In this document: piece after piece, positions 7,144-15,355 of the stretch | Layout of the letters: every line of letters begins with the position of its first letter | Position numbering within the stretch: the stretch's first letter is position 1 | Origin: Chitinophagaceae bacterium | GTDB lineage: Bacteria; Bacteroidota; Bacteroidia; Chitinophagales; Chitinophagaceae | Length of the DNA: 51,849 nt | NCBI GenBank assembly: GCA_947456805.1 | Contig: CANGTN010000010.1 | Span: 1-51,849 of the forward strand | Direction: 5' to 3' | Translations under genes and position numbers: made by a program | The notes under the pieces: model-generated | Database searches by the model: none | Told to the model about the DNA's origin: nothing | Seen by the model: the letters and a program-made list of their open reading frames with translations, nothing else

Positions 7144-7224
7144 GTTAGTAATAAAATTGCAAGATGCTTGCAAATGTTATTACAGGCATCTTTCATTTGT
7201 GTTAAAGTGAATCTTTGTAAAAAA

Positions 7225-8046
7225 TTAGTGATGTACTTTACCTGTAAATTTATGATAGAAAGGAGTTTTGCTTTTTTCGTGTTTAGGCTGGTACTTTCCT
7301 GTAATTATTGGTATGTACATAACCCTCCTTCTGCTTGCTTCTCCTACTAAAGGCGATTGTTTTACTCTATGCCATGTTCTTCCATCATGCACGGTAAGAT
7401 CACCCGCATTTATATCAAAACCTACTTCTTTGCTATCGTCTGAATTGTCAATAAAATATTTTTTACCAAACAATAATTTCAATACATTTTGTTTGTGTGT
7501 GCCAGGCAATACCCTCAATCCTCCATTTTCAAACAAACAAGTATCCAAATGAATACCAACATTGAGCATCGGCATTATTTTTTGACCCAGAAATAAATCT
7601 CTAGGGCTATCGGTATGCCAACCCATTTGTGTGAAAGTACTGTTAGGAGAATTTACATAGTTGTTAATCACCAATCCGTCTTTTTCATTTTCTCCAATTC
7701 TTCCATCATAAGGTTGAAGAAATTCAATCAAAGCCTTTAGCCTATTATCATCAAGTAATTCATGCAATATGTTGCTGTGTAAAGATGCAAAACAAAATCT
7801 TTGTATAGTAAGATCTCCGGTTTCTGTTTTGCCAAATTTTAATGGTATTCCATTTACCTTTTCTCTGTTTTCAGCCAACCATTCTGTTTCTAACCTTTTG
7901 ATTTCTTGTTTATAAAGTGCTATTTTTTCCGGACTTAAAAAATTGCGAAATATAATTACTCCATGGTCGTCAAAGAAGTCTATTTGCTCAGGCGTTAATG
8001 TATCCATTAGTTCATAGGTACAGTTCCATTTGTTCATTCTATTCAA
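7225..8046 (-). CDS. Phytanoyl-CoA dioxygenase (PhyH) family protein
   Basis: This 273-residue protein belongs to the Fe(II)/2-oxoglutarate-dependent PhyH-like family. The iron-binding facial triad is visible: HTD in MGWHTDSPRD at about residue 142, and a distal His in TWHRVKQSP near 225. The 2-oxoglutarate-binding Arg probably lies in the following SRRRVMY. The N-terminus (QIDFFDDHGVIIFRNFLSPE) is the conserved start of the fold. Such enzymes hydroxylate small molecules or lipids; the substrate here cannot be told. It is followed by an SDR gene, which would fit a two-step oxidation, but that link is only positional. Confidence 0.85.
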   Translation of the reverse strand: MNRMNKWNCTYELMDTLTPEQIDFFDDHGVIIFRNFLSPEKIALYKQEIKRLETEWLAENREKVNGIPLKFGKTETGDLTIQRFCFASLHSNILHELLDDNRLKALIEFLQPYDGRIGENEKDGLVINNYVNSPNSTFTQMGWHTDSPRDLFLGQKIMPMLNVGIHLDTCLFENGGLRVLPGTHKQNVLKLLFGKKYFIDNSDDSKEVGFDINAGDLTVHDGRTWHRVKQSPLVGEASRRRVMYIPIITGKYQPKHEKSKTPFYHKFTGKVHH

Positions 8047-8182
8047 ATTGTGTGATCAGATTAAATGTAATGTTAAGGAATTATTACAAAATTGTAAAGT
8101 TAATGTTATAAAAATACTCTAAATCGACGGTTTTGAAAAAAAATATTCAACAATTTATTAACGGTGATTACTAAATTGCGGC

Positions 8183-9271
8183 ATGAGTTTCTCTAAAAAA
8201 TATTTTTTAATAATTATCTCATTGCTTTTTTCATGTTTTGTTTTTGCACAAACAGATTCTGCAAATAAAAAAGCAACCTTAATATTGCCACTAATAACAA
8301 AATCTATTGAAACAGATTGGTCGTTGGGGCTTGCAACTGTTTTTACTTTTAAGATTTCTTCGAAAGATACAATTGCTCGTACTTCAAATGTAGAATTAAT
8401 AGGTTTATATTCTCTAAAAGAACAATTTGTGGCTGTTATTAACGGCAATCAATATTTTAAAAACGAGAAATTTATTTTAAATGAGCAAATCTCTTATAGT
8501 TCTTTTCCTGATAAATTCTGGGGTATTGGAAATAATACCAAAGCAAGCGCAGAGGAACCATACACTTTTCAGCAATATTTTATTTTTGCACATTTGATGA
8601 AAAACTTAGGGAATCATTTTTTTGTCGGTGGTATTATTGAACATCAGAATGTGCTTAAAGTAAATTATATACCCGGTGGATTATTTGATCAAGAAAATAT
8701 CATAGGAAGAAATGGATATCGTACCGTAGGATTAGGAATTAGTTTTACAAATGATACACGTAACCATGCATTCACGCCAAGTAAGGGAAGGTTTGCTCAA
8801 TTATTTTTAACAAGCAACCGACAATCATGGGGCTCTAGCTTTAATTTTTTCTCTTTGGTTGCAGATTACAGACAATATATTTCTTTTGCCAATAAAAATG
8901 TTTTGGCATTTCAGGTATACAGTTTAAATGGTTTTGGGGATGAAATTCCTTTAAGAAACTTGGGTTCATTAGGAGGAGCTAATAGTATGCGGGGATATTA
9001 TAGCGGAAGATACAGAGACAAAAAATTATTTGTTTTGCAAACAGAATATCGACTCCCAATTTATAAAAGAATTGGTGCAGTTGGTTTTGCCAGCTTAGGA
9101 AACGTAGGAAATAATTTTTCAGAAATCACCAATAGCGAAATAAAATATAGTTATGGTGGTGGTATTCGATTTGCCTTAAATAAAAAAGAAAATTTGAATC
9201 TCAGAATTGATTACGGTATAGGAAAAGGTATGAACAATGGCTTATACTTTCAAATAGGAGAGGCTTTCTAA
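8183..9271 (+). CDS. BamA/TamA-family outer membrane protein
   Basis: This 362-residue protein has a signal peptide (MSFSKKYFLIIISLLFSCFVFA, shown in part) cleaved near residue 22. The rest is a predicted beta-barrel of the Omp85 C-terminal (surface antigen D15) type. Alternating strands are visible, and the family hallmark loop is present: LGGANSMRGYYSGRYRDK at about residues 263-280, containing the (V/I)RG(Y/F)-like tetrad as MRGY. It has no POTRA domains, so it is a short barrel-only member like patatin-associated or small BamA-like proteins. The last strand ends YFQIGEAF with a terminal Phe, as in outer membrane proteins. Its end overlaps the convergent PAP2-like gene by 30 bases. Confidence 0.85.
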   Translation: MSFSKKYFLIIISLLFSCFVFAQTDSANKKATLILPLITKSIETDWSLGLATVFTFKISSKDTIARTSNVELIGLYSLKEQFVAVINGNQYFKNEKFILNEQISYSSFPDKFWGIGNNTKASAEEPYTFQQYFIFAHLMKNLGNHFFVGGIIEHQNVLKVNYIPGGLFDQENIIGRNGYRTVGLGISFTNDTRNHAFTPSKGRFAQLFLTSNRQSWGSSFNFFSLVADYRQYISFANKNVLAFQVYSLNGFGDEIPLRNLGSLGGANSMRGYYSGRYRDKKLFVLQTEYRLPIYKRIGAVGFASLGNVGNNFSEITNSEIKYSYGGGIRFALNKKENLNLRIDYGIGKGMNNGLYFQIGEAF

Positions 9272-9895
9272 TGCAGGTGTAATTATTTTTTTTACAAGAA
9301 TAAAAACAAGATAAGTCAATATAGGAGCGGCTAAAACATCAATAGTATAATGGATGTGCTGTACCAATACCAAAGCACCAATTAGAAAAGTAGATATTAA
9401 AGTTGCAAGCTTATCCCATTTGTTTTTTAAACATAAAAACATTAAAAATTGGGTAGCAGTGTGCCCCGAATAAAACAAATCTTTTGTTACAAATTTGCTT
9501 CCGTAAAATGTATTACTGATTGGGTCTATTAATTCCAATAAATTATTTGGAGGGTTCAACGGAACTGCAATAATTGAAATCATTCTGGAAAAACTCAATA
9601 AAATAAATCCCCATAAAAACATTAAAAAAACGCTTGGTTGTTGAATGCATCTGATTAGGGTTAAAACTGCCATTGACCATATAATACTGAACACCCAGTT
9701 GGATACATTTCTTGGTGTAATCTGATTCAATAAAAAATCATTTATCTGACTTCCTTCTCTTTGTTGAATGTAATTAAAAAAAAATGGAAGTGCTAATAAC
9801 GTGATAATAAAAAAAACAATTCCTATTAAAGTAAGTTGTTTGAATTTTTGCTCTTTCCAAGCCAATCTCCATCTTAATACAAAACCTTCTTCCAT
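9242..9895 (-). CDS. PAP2-like membrane phosphatase / sphingomyelin-synthase-like protein
   Basis: This 217-residue polytopic membrane protein has about six hydrophobic segments. SGHTATQF near residue 145 and HYTIDVLAAP near 185 match the C-terminal PAP2 motifs SGHT and H-Y-T-x-D of the PAP2_C group, which includes sphingomyelin-synthase-like proteins. In this family the His residues and Asp form the catalytic site for transfer or removal of a phospho-headgroup. A lipid phosphatase or headgroup transferase is therefore likely, but the substrate is unknown. Its last 30 bases overlap the convergent BamA-like gene. Confidence 0.7.
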   Translation of the reverse strand: MEEGFVLRWRLAWKEQKFKQLTLIGIVFFIITLLALPFFFNYIQQREGSQINDFLLNQITPRNVSNWVFSIIWSMAVLTLIRCIQQPSVFLMFLWGFILLSFSRMISIIAVPLNPPNNLLELIDPISNTFYGSKFVTKDLFYSGHTATQFLMFLCLKNKWDKLATLISTFLIGALVLVQHIHYTIDVLAAPILTYLVFILVKKIITPALESLSYLKV

Positions 9896-9946
9896 TTTGC
9901 AATAATATTTATTTTTTAGTTGCCATTATAACAAAATAGTACCTAT

Positions 9947-9976
9947 ATCGAAACTACAGATGTAGAGTATTTCGAT
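9947..9976. repeat. Nested small hairpin in an intergenic region
   Basis: Outer arms ATCGAAA (9947-9953) and TTTCGAT (9970-9976) enclose inner arms CTACA and TGTAG (9954-9965). It lies in the 223-base gap between the PAP2-like gene and nagB, in which nothing else is apparent. No T run follows, so it is not a clear terminator. Confidence 0.35.
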
Positions 9977-10118
9977 AAACTTAATGTAATACTACATTTA
10001 GTTGGACACCATAAGACAATAGATTAAACGAGCTTAAATTTAAATAATATCTCAAGAGTAAAAATGGTCTTTTGGGGTACAATAAAAACCATTTTTCAAA
10101 ATATTTATAGAAAATGAT

Positions 10119-12041
10119 TTAAAAAAACCATCTTACAAAAGCCTCCATTGCAGCGTATTTCGTAAGTCCTAAGTTGGCAAATTGATTAGCTGTGTTTGAA
10201 TTTCTTTCTTCTGCTCTTTGCCAAAATTCTCTTGCATCATTTCCTTGAAAAGGAACCATATCTTTCTGTGACTGATGAATAAAAATTCCGTATCTCTTTT
10301 TCATTACTTGATCGGGACTCATTGGTATAGCCATATCAATTTCGGCAATATCCCATTCTTGCCAAGCACCTTTATACATCCAAACATAACAATTGTTAAT
10401 CCATCCTTCACCGGTAGCTTTTATTCTTTTAATACTTTCAAATACAATGTCAAGGCATACCTTGTGTGTTCCATGAGGGTCGGCTAAATCACCGGCACAA
10501 AATATTTGGTGCGGTTGTATTTCATTTAATAATTGAATGGTCATTTGTATATCTTCTTCACTCAAAGGTTTTTTTTCAACTGTTCCTGTTTCATAAAACG
10601 GAAGATTTTGAAAATGTATATTTTCATCTTTCAGCCCCACATATCTACAAGTTGCTTTGGCTTCGCATCTTCTGATTAAACCCTTAATTGATCTGATTTC
10701 AGAGGTATCTCTTTCATTTAATTTTTTGGTTGCAAGAAATATTTTTGATTCATCCAATATTTCTTTACTTGTATTATTATCAATTCCAAACATTTCTTCA
10801 AATCCCACTGCAAAATCTAAAAATCGAGTTACAAATTCATCTGTTACAGCAATGTTCCCACTTGTCTGATAAGCTACATGAACTTCATGTCCTTGATCGT
10901 GCAAACGCATGAATGTTCCACCCATGCTGATGATGTCATCATCCGGATGTGGTGAAAAAATTAAAGATCTTTTAGGGTGTGGACTGCTTCTTTCAGGATG
11001 TGCAGGAATAGTTGCATTTGGTTTGCCGCCTGGCCAGCCTGTGATAGTATCACGCAGCATATAATACACCTGCAGGTTTATTTCGTATGCATCACCTTTT
11101 TCTACCAGCAAATCACTTAAACCACTTTCGTTGTAGTCATGTGTAGTTAGACTTAGTACGGGTTTTTGCAGTTTTAAAGCCATGTTTACAACGGCTCTTT
11201 TTATCATTTGCGGTGTCCATTCGCATTCTCCTGTAAGCCATGGACTTTTAATTCGTGTAAGTTCATTTGCGGCAGTTTCATCTAAAATAAAAGTACAGTC
11301 ATTGTGTTGCTGTAAGATGCTTGCCGGAATTTGTTCAGTTACATGTCCTTCAACACTTTTTAGTACTATTGGTGCTTTCATTCCCCATGCCATTAAGAGT
11401 ACTTTCTTGGCTTTCATAATTGTGCTGATGCCCATTGTGATTGCCATTCGGGGTACTTGAGAAATATTTTGAAATTCAAAACTATTAGCAACCCTTGTAC
11501 TATTATCTAAGGAGGTAATTCGTGTTTTAGAAAAAATACTGCTACCCGGTTCGTTAAAACCAATATGACCGTTGTTGCCAATACCAAGCACTTGTAAGTC
11601 AATGCCACCAGTGCTTTCAATCAGCTGTTCATATTGCTGACAATATTTTTTCACTTCCTCTTTTCCCAGTTCACCGTTTGGTATATGAATATTGTTTTTA
11701 TCAATATCAATATGGTTAAATAAATGTCGGTGCATAAAACTCCAATAACTTTGAAACGCAGCACGTTCAATAGGATAGTATTCATCTAAATTAAAAGTGA
11801 TTACATTTTTAAAACTTAAACCTTCTTCTTTGTGCATTCTAACTAACTCTGCATACATGCTAATAGGTGTGCTGCCAGTGGCTAATCCCAATACACAATT
11901 TTTACCTAGACTTTGTGTTTCCTGAATTAATTTTTTTATTTCGGAAGCAACAAATTTTGAACCTTCTTTTGGGGTTGAATATATCTGAACCGGTATTTTT
12001 TCAAAACTGTCTGTTAAATCAATAGCTAATTTGAATGCCAT
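10119..12041 (-). CDS. nagB: Glucosamine-6-phosphate deaminase fused to a PIG-L/LmbE-like domain
   Basis: This 640-residue protein starts at the ATG at 12041. The TTG at 12065 lies within the promoter and is unlikely to be used. Residues 1-270 are NagB: TGSTP near 56, catalytic-loop NLDEYY with Asp86, and GNNGHIGFNEPG with His159. It converts glucosamine 6-phosphate to fructose 6-phosphate and ammonia. From about residue 370 a second domain carries SPHPDDDIISMGG, the zinc-binding motif of PIG-L/LmbE N-deacetylases, and a later ADPHGTHK. The same fusion is usual in Bacteroidota nagB genes. The C-terminal domain may deacetylate a related amino sugar, but its activity is uncertain. No nagA lies nearby. 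Confidence 0.92.
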   Translation of the reverse strand: MAFKLAIDLTDSFEKIPVQIYSTPKEGSKFVASEIKKLIQETQSLGKNCVLGLATGSTPISMYAELVRMHKEEGLSFKNVITFNLDEYYPIERAAFQSYWSFMHRHLFNHIDIDKNNIHIPNGELGKEEVKKYCQQYEQLIESTGGIDLQVLGIGNNGHIGFNEPGSSIFSKTRITSLDNSTRVANSFEFQNISQVPRMAITMGISTIMKAKKVLLMAWGMKAPIVLKSVEGHVTEQIPASILQQHNDCTFILDETAANELTRIKSPWLTGECEWTPQMIKRAVVNMALKLQKPVLSLTTHDYNESGLSDLLVEKGDAYEINLQVYYMLRDTITGWPGGKPNATIPAHPERSSPHPKRSLIFSPHPDDDIISMGGTFMRLHDQGHEVHVAYQTSGNIAVTDEFVTRFLDFAVGFEEMFGIDNNTSKEILDESKIFLATKKLNERDTSEIRSIKGLIRRCEAKATCRYVGLKDENIHFQNLPFYETGTVEKKPLSEEDIQMTIQLLNEIQPHQIFCAGDLADPHGTHKVCLDIVFESIKRIKATGEGWINNCYVWMYKGAWQEWDIAEIDMAIPMSPDQVMKKRYGIFIHQSQKDMVPFQGNDAREFWQRAEERNSNTANQFANLGLTKYAAMEAFVRWFF

Positions 12042-12062
12042 AATTTGCTGTTTTTTGCATCG

Positions 12063-12070
12063 CAAAGATA
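12063..12070 (-). promoter_or_regulatory. -7 promoter element of nagB
   Basis: The minus strand reads TATCTTTG, an exact TAnnTTTG match, ending 21 bases before the ATG at 12041. It supports that ATG as the start. Confidence 0.55.
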
Positions 12071-12147
12071 AAAACTTGCAGCTATCTGCCTAATAAGTTT
12101 TTAAAAAGTTTTATTATGTTAAAAATCGTTAAATGTTTTTTTAAAAT

Positions 12148-13008
12148 CTACTCTGTTTTTGAATTAGAATTCTCAACAGAAATAATAAAAGGCAATAAAA
12201 GTGCAGAAATTTCATAATAAGGAATACGCATGATGAAATGGTCGAAACATAGAAAAAATAACCATCCAATTAAAATGAAACTATCATATTTTTTGGTAAA
12301 GAATCCAACAATGCAACTTAGTTCAAAAATAGTCCCCGCAAAATATAAAGCATAACTCAACTTTGGAGTAGTGATTAAAAATTGGATAAATTGTGCATAC
12401 CAATGTTGCGGTGTAATTACAAGTATCTCTTTATGTTGCACTAATAATACATTACTCATTTGATGAGTATTAAAAATTCCTCCTTGTGTAATTTTCCAAA
12501 TACCGGCGCTCATTAAAAAGAATAACAAAAAGTATCGAATGCCATCTGTCAATAATTTAAAAACTTGTATGTCTTTAGCTATAAATACAATTGGGAATAA
12601 CATCCAGGCTATATGTGCTTCTATTGAGTTGGTTGGGTATAAAGTATAGCATTGAATGTATGCCACATTTATAAATAGCATTATAAATGCTGCCAATCTT
12701 GTAATGTTGAAAAGATTATAATTAGATGTTTTATTTTTTATAGATTGATTGTATAACAAATAAAAAAGAATAGGTGTTGTGTAAAATAAAGTATCCATTA
12801 AAATACATCCCAATTGATTATTCAATAACCATTTGTGAAAGTTGGTAAGCATGAAAATCCAAGTAAATAAATCTTCACGGGTATAAAAAAAAGAAGGTAG
12901 CATTTGAAATAAAAACATGCCATTGAAAAACTTATAAACCATCAAAACATAAAAGATAATGGTATAACCAACAATAATATTAGTTCGATATGTTTCTTTT
13001 ACTTGCAT
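12148..13008 (-). CDS. Polytopic membrane protein, unknown
   Basis: This 286-residue protein has about seven to eight hydrophobic segments spread along the whole length, beginning at residue 12 (IIVGYTIIFYVLMVY). Aromatic residues are abundant. A patch of conserved-looking polar residues includes NNQLGCILMDTLFY and HWYAQFIQF. The general look is of the HTTM / DoxX-like group of integral membrane proteins, but no diagnostic motif is clear. It overlaps the upstream 177-aa gene by 10 bases, so the two are coupled. Both begin with a short segment ending in YRTN. A membrane pair acting together is likely; the function is unknown. Confidence 0.75.
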   Translation of the reverse strand: MQVKETYRTNIIVGYTIIFYVLMVYKFFNGMFLFQMLPSFFYTREDLFTWIFMLTNFHKWLLNNQLGCILMDTLFYTTPILFYLLYNQSIKNKTSNYNLFNITRLAAFIMLFINVAYIQCYTLYPTNSIEAHIAWMLFPIVFIAKDIQVFKLLTDGIRYFLLFFLMSAGIWKITQGGIFNTHQMSNVLLVQHKEILVITPQHWYAQFIQFLITTPKLSYALYFAGTIFELSCIVGFFTKKYDSFILIGWLFFLCFDHFIMRIPYYEISALLLPFIISVENSNSKTE

Positions 13009-13532
13009 GCTCTGTTAAAACTTTTTGTAGTAACTGTTGTGAATTTTATTACACCGTTTTCTTCTGTGAGGTGAGAAGTTATTTTATCAATTTCAAAATT
13101 GTTAATAGAAGCAGAGATAATATTTGAAGCATACTTTTTATACCAATTCAAAAATACATCAGGTTGTTTTGCAAACACGAAATTACTTGAATCGGCTGTG
13201 AGATATAATTTGTTCAAAATTCTTTTAATGTCCTTTGAAAATAAATCATTGTTGTGCTTTTCTACATTGCAATATTCATTTACAGGTAGCATTAATTTGT
13301 CCCACTCCTGTGCAGAAAACTGAAACGGTTGTAGTATTTTTCCATTAATTTTTACAGTATATAATTCAATGCTGTCAATGCTTTCAGCTTTTTTTGAGTA
13401 CATACCGTAATGATACAAGGGGGTTATTGTAACACCTTGCTTGTAATTGATAAATAATTGACACAATACAAATATTAGCACAAATAAAAACCAAAGTTTA
13501 TTGGTACGATATAGTTGTTGGAAGTACATCAT
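12999..13532 (-). CDS. Single-pass membrane protein, partner of the downstream polytopic protein
   Basis: This 177-residue protein has one N-terminal hydrophobic segment (LWFLFVLIFVLCQLFI, residues 13-28), acting as an uncleaved anchor. A soluble domain of about 145 residues follows, probably exposed in the periplasm. The soluble part has no recognised family motif; it contains PLYHYGMYSKKAES just after the anchor and several Trp-Tyr rich stretches. The stop overlaps the start of the 286-aa membrane protein by 10 bases, and the two share a YRTN stretch before their first membrane segment. A terminator at 13548-13579 separates the pair from the M42 peptidase gene. Confidence 0.72.
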   Translation of the reverse strand: MMYFQQLYRTNKLWFLFVLIFVLCQLFINYKQGVTITPLYHYGMYSKKAESIDSIELYTVKINGKILQPFQFSAQEWDKLMLPVNEYCNVEKHNNDLFSKDIKRILNKLYLTADSSNFVFAKQPDVFLNWYKKYASNIISASINNFEIDKITSHLTEENGVIKFTTVTTKSFNRACK

Positions 13533-13547
13533 AAGCCGTTCAAATAA

Positions 13548-13579
13548 ATAGGCACACAGAAAAATTTCTATGTGCCTAT
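13548..13579 (-). terminator. Terminator after the M42 peptidase gene
   Basis: Perfect 9-bp arms ATAGGCACA (13548-13556) and TGTGCCTAT (13571-13579) lie just past the peptidase stop at 13598. On the minus strand a T-rich tract follows. Confidence 0.65.
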
Positions 13580-13597
13580 CAAATTTTAAAGTTCATA

Positions 13598-14716
13598 TTA
13601 TAAATAACTCAAGTTGGTTTTTGGACTAAGTGTTAACAATGTTTCATACATCAGTTGTATGGTCATTTCAATATCTTTTTTATGCAACATCTCTACTGTA
13701 GTATGCATGTAACGCAAAGGAATTGAAATCAAAACACTTGGACAGCCATCATTAGCATAAGCAAAACTATCTGTATCAGTTCCTGTACTTCTGCTTACTG
13801 TTCTCATTTGTAAAGGAATTTTTTTCTTCTCTGCAACATCCTCTACAATCTTCAATAATTTATTGTGAACAGCCGGTCCGTATGCAGGTGACGGTCCTTT
13901 GCCACACATTACATCACCTTCAATAATTTTATTAATCATAGGTGTGTTTGTGTCGTGTGTAACATCTGTTATGATAGCAATATCAGGTTTAATTCTTCTG
14001 GCAATCATTTCGGCACCACGTAAACCAATTTCTTCCTGTACTGCATTTACAACGTACAATGCATAAGGAAGTTTTTTATTGTTTTCTTTCAAAAGCCTTG
14101 CTACTTCTGCAATCATGTAGCCACCAATTCTGTTGTCAAATGCACGTCCTATGTAATAATCATGTGCTAATTCATCAAAACCTTCTTCGTAAGTAACCAC
14201 TGCACCAACATGAATTCCCAGTGCTTCTACTTCTTTTTTTGTTCTTGCACCACAGTCTAAAAATAAATTTTCAACTTTTGGATTTTGCTCTTTCTGATCG
14301 CCATTGCTCATTCTTGTATGAATTGCAGGCCAACCGAATACTGCTTTTACGACACCTTTTTTCCCATGAACTAAAACACGTTTTGCAGGCGCAATTTGAT
14401 GGTCAACACCACCATTTCTTTTTAAATAAATTAACCCTTCATTGGTGACGTAATTTACAAACCAACTGATTTCATCGGCATGCGCTTCTATTACAACTTT
14501 AAACTTTTCTGTTGGATTAATTACCCCAACAGCTGTGCCATAAGGATCTGTAAACGTGCTATCAACATAGGGCTTTAAATAATCTAACCATAATTTCTGA
14601 CCACCACTCTCAAACCCAACAGGAGATGGGTTGTTGATGTAGTTTTTCAGAAACTGAAAGGAGTTTTCTGTAATAATTGATTTCTCTTTTGCTTTTGTTT
14701 TTTTTGCTTTTGCCAT
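13598..14716 (-). CDS. M42 family metallo-aminopeptidase
   Basis: This 372-residue protein is of the size expected for M42 (glutamyl aminopeptidase/PepA-type, often misnamed endoglucanase). Metal-binding motifs are in order. HADEISW, with His and the adjacent acid, lies near residue 80. RAFDNRIGG lies near 192 and supplies the bridging Asp. QEEIGLRGA lies near 228 with the catalytic Glu pair. ITDVTHDT lies near 253 and supplies a further Asp. Near the C-terminus IPLRYMHTTVEML gives the last His. These cobalt- or zinc-dependent enzymes trim N-terminal residues from peptides as large tetrahedral complexes. A lysine-rich N-terminal stretch (AKAKKTKAKEK) is unusual for the family. The protein is cytoplasmic, with no signal peptide. 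Confidence 0.92.
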   Translation of the reverse strand: MAKAKKTKAKEKSIITENSFQFLKNYINNPSPVGFESGGQKLWLDYLKPYVDSTFTDPYGTAVGVINPTEKFKVVIEAHADEISWFVNYVTNEGLIYLKRNGGVDHQIAPAKRVLVHGKKGVVKAVFGWPAIHTRMSNGDQKEQNPKVENLFLDCGARTKKEVEALGIHVGAVVTYEEGFDELAHDYYIGRAFDNRIGGYMIAEVARLLKENNKKLPYALYVVNAVQEEIGLRGAEMIARRIKPDIAIITDVTHDTNTPMINKIIEGDVMCGKGPSPAYGPAVHNKLLKIVEDVAEKKKIPLQMRTVSRSTGTDTDSFAYANDGCPSVLISIPLRYMHTTVEMLHKKDIEMTIQLMYETLLTLSPKTNLSYL

Positions 14717-14847
14717 GTTTTTTATTTTATAAGTAACATACCTGAAATTACACTAAATGCTTTTATTATCATCAATCCGTCAATTAAAATAAGTAATAAA
14801 TAATACTTCTTTGTTTACGAAGTGAAAATGCAGTAATCGGTGGTTCA

Positions 14848-15303
14848 TTATCTGATTACGATAACGGGAGAGACAATAATGGTATCACTATTGTTTTTAG
14901 CCTTGTCTTTCAGTACAAATTTAAACTGCAAAGTGTCGGGATCTCTTCTAGGTGGAGTTCCACTTTGTGTAGGAGAAATTGCAGAGATTAATTCGTTTTG
15001 ATATTTTAATAGAATTGAAATTTCACCCGTAGTACTTTTGTCAAATGCAGGAATACCATATTTCAAACTATCTCTGTTGGTTGCTGTTTTTTTAATATTC
15101 AATCTTTTTTTGTAAATAAAAATACTGTCCAAATCAGCCTCCTTATCTCCAAATGAAAAAGTAACATTCGCATTGCCGTTGATGCCAATGATAGTGGGAT
15201 CAAATGACTTTAATGTAATAGAAGGTCTTGTATTAACACTATCTTTGCTGCAAGCATAAAATAGTATGGTTGATATTAGTATTACTGCAACTGCACTTTT
15301 CAT
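14848..15303 (-). CDS. Small lipoprotein, unknown
   Basis: This 151-residue protein has a lipoprotein signal. The hydrophobic stretch AVAVILISTILFYAC ends at a lipobox-like FYAC, and SKDS follows the Cys; Ser and Lys after the Cys favour the outer membrane. The mature domain looks like a beta-sandwich, with alternating strands such as ANVTFSFGDKEADLDSIFI, and may bind calcium or ligands through its acid-rich loops. No family was identified. It is divergent from the LuxE-like gene, with 52 bases between their starts that must hold both promoters. Confidence 0.75.
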   Translation of the reverse strand: MKSAVAVILISTILFYACSKDSVNTRPSITLKSFDPTIIGINGNANVTFSFGDKEADLDSIFIYKKRLNIKKTATNRDSLKYGIPAFDKSTTGEISILLKYQNELISAISPTQSGTPPRRDPDTLQFKFVLKDKAKNNSDTIIVSPVIVIR

Positions 15304-15355
15304 ATTCTTAAATGTTGATGAACAAATTTAATGATTAAATGCTGAAAAATAATCT

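Noticed and set aside
7144-7173. Longer N-terminus for the SDR gene
   Set aside because: The Rossmann motif begins directly after the ATG at 7143; the extra residues have no family match.
12042-12065. TTG start 24 bases upstream of the nagB ATG
   Set aside because: It overlaps the -7 promoter element, so it would not be transcribed.
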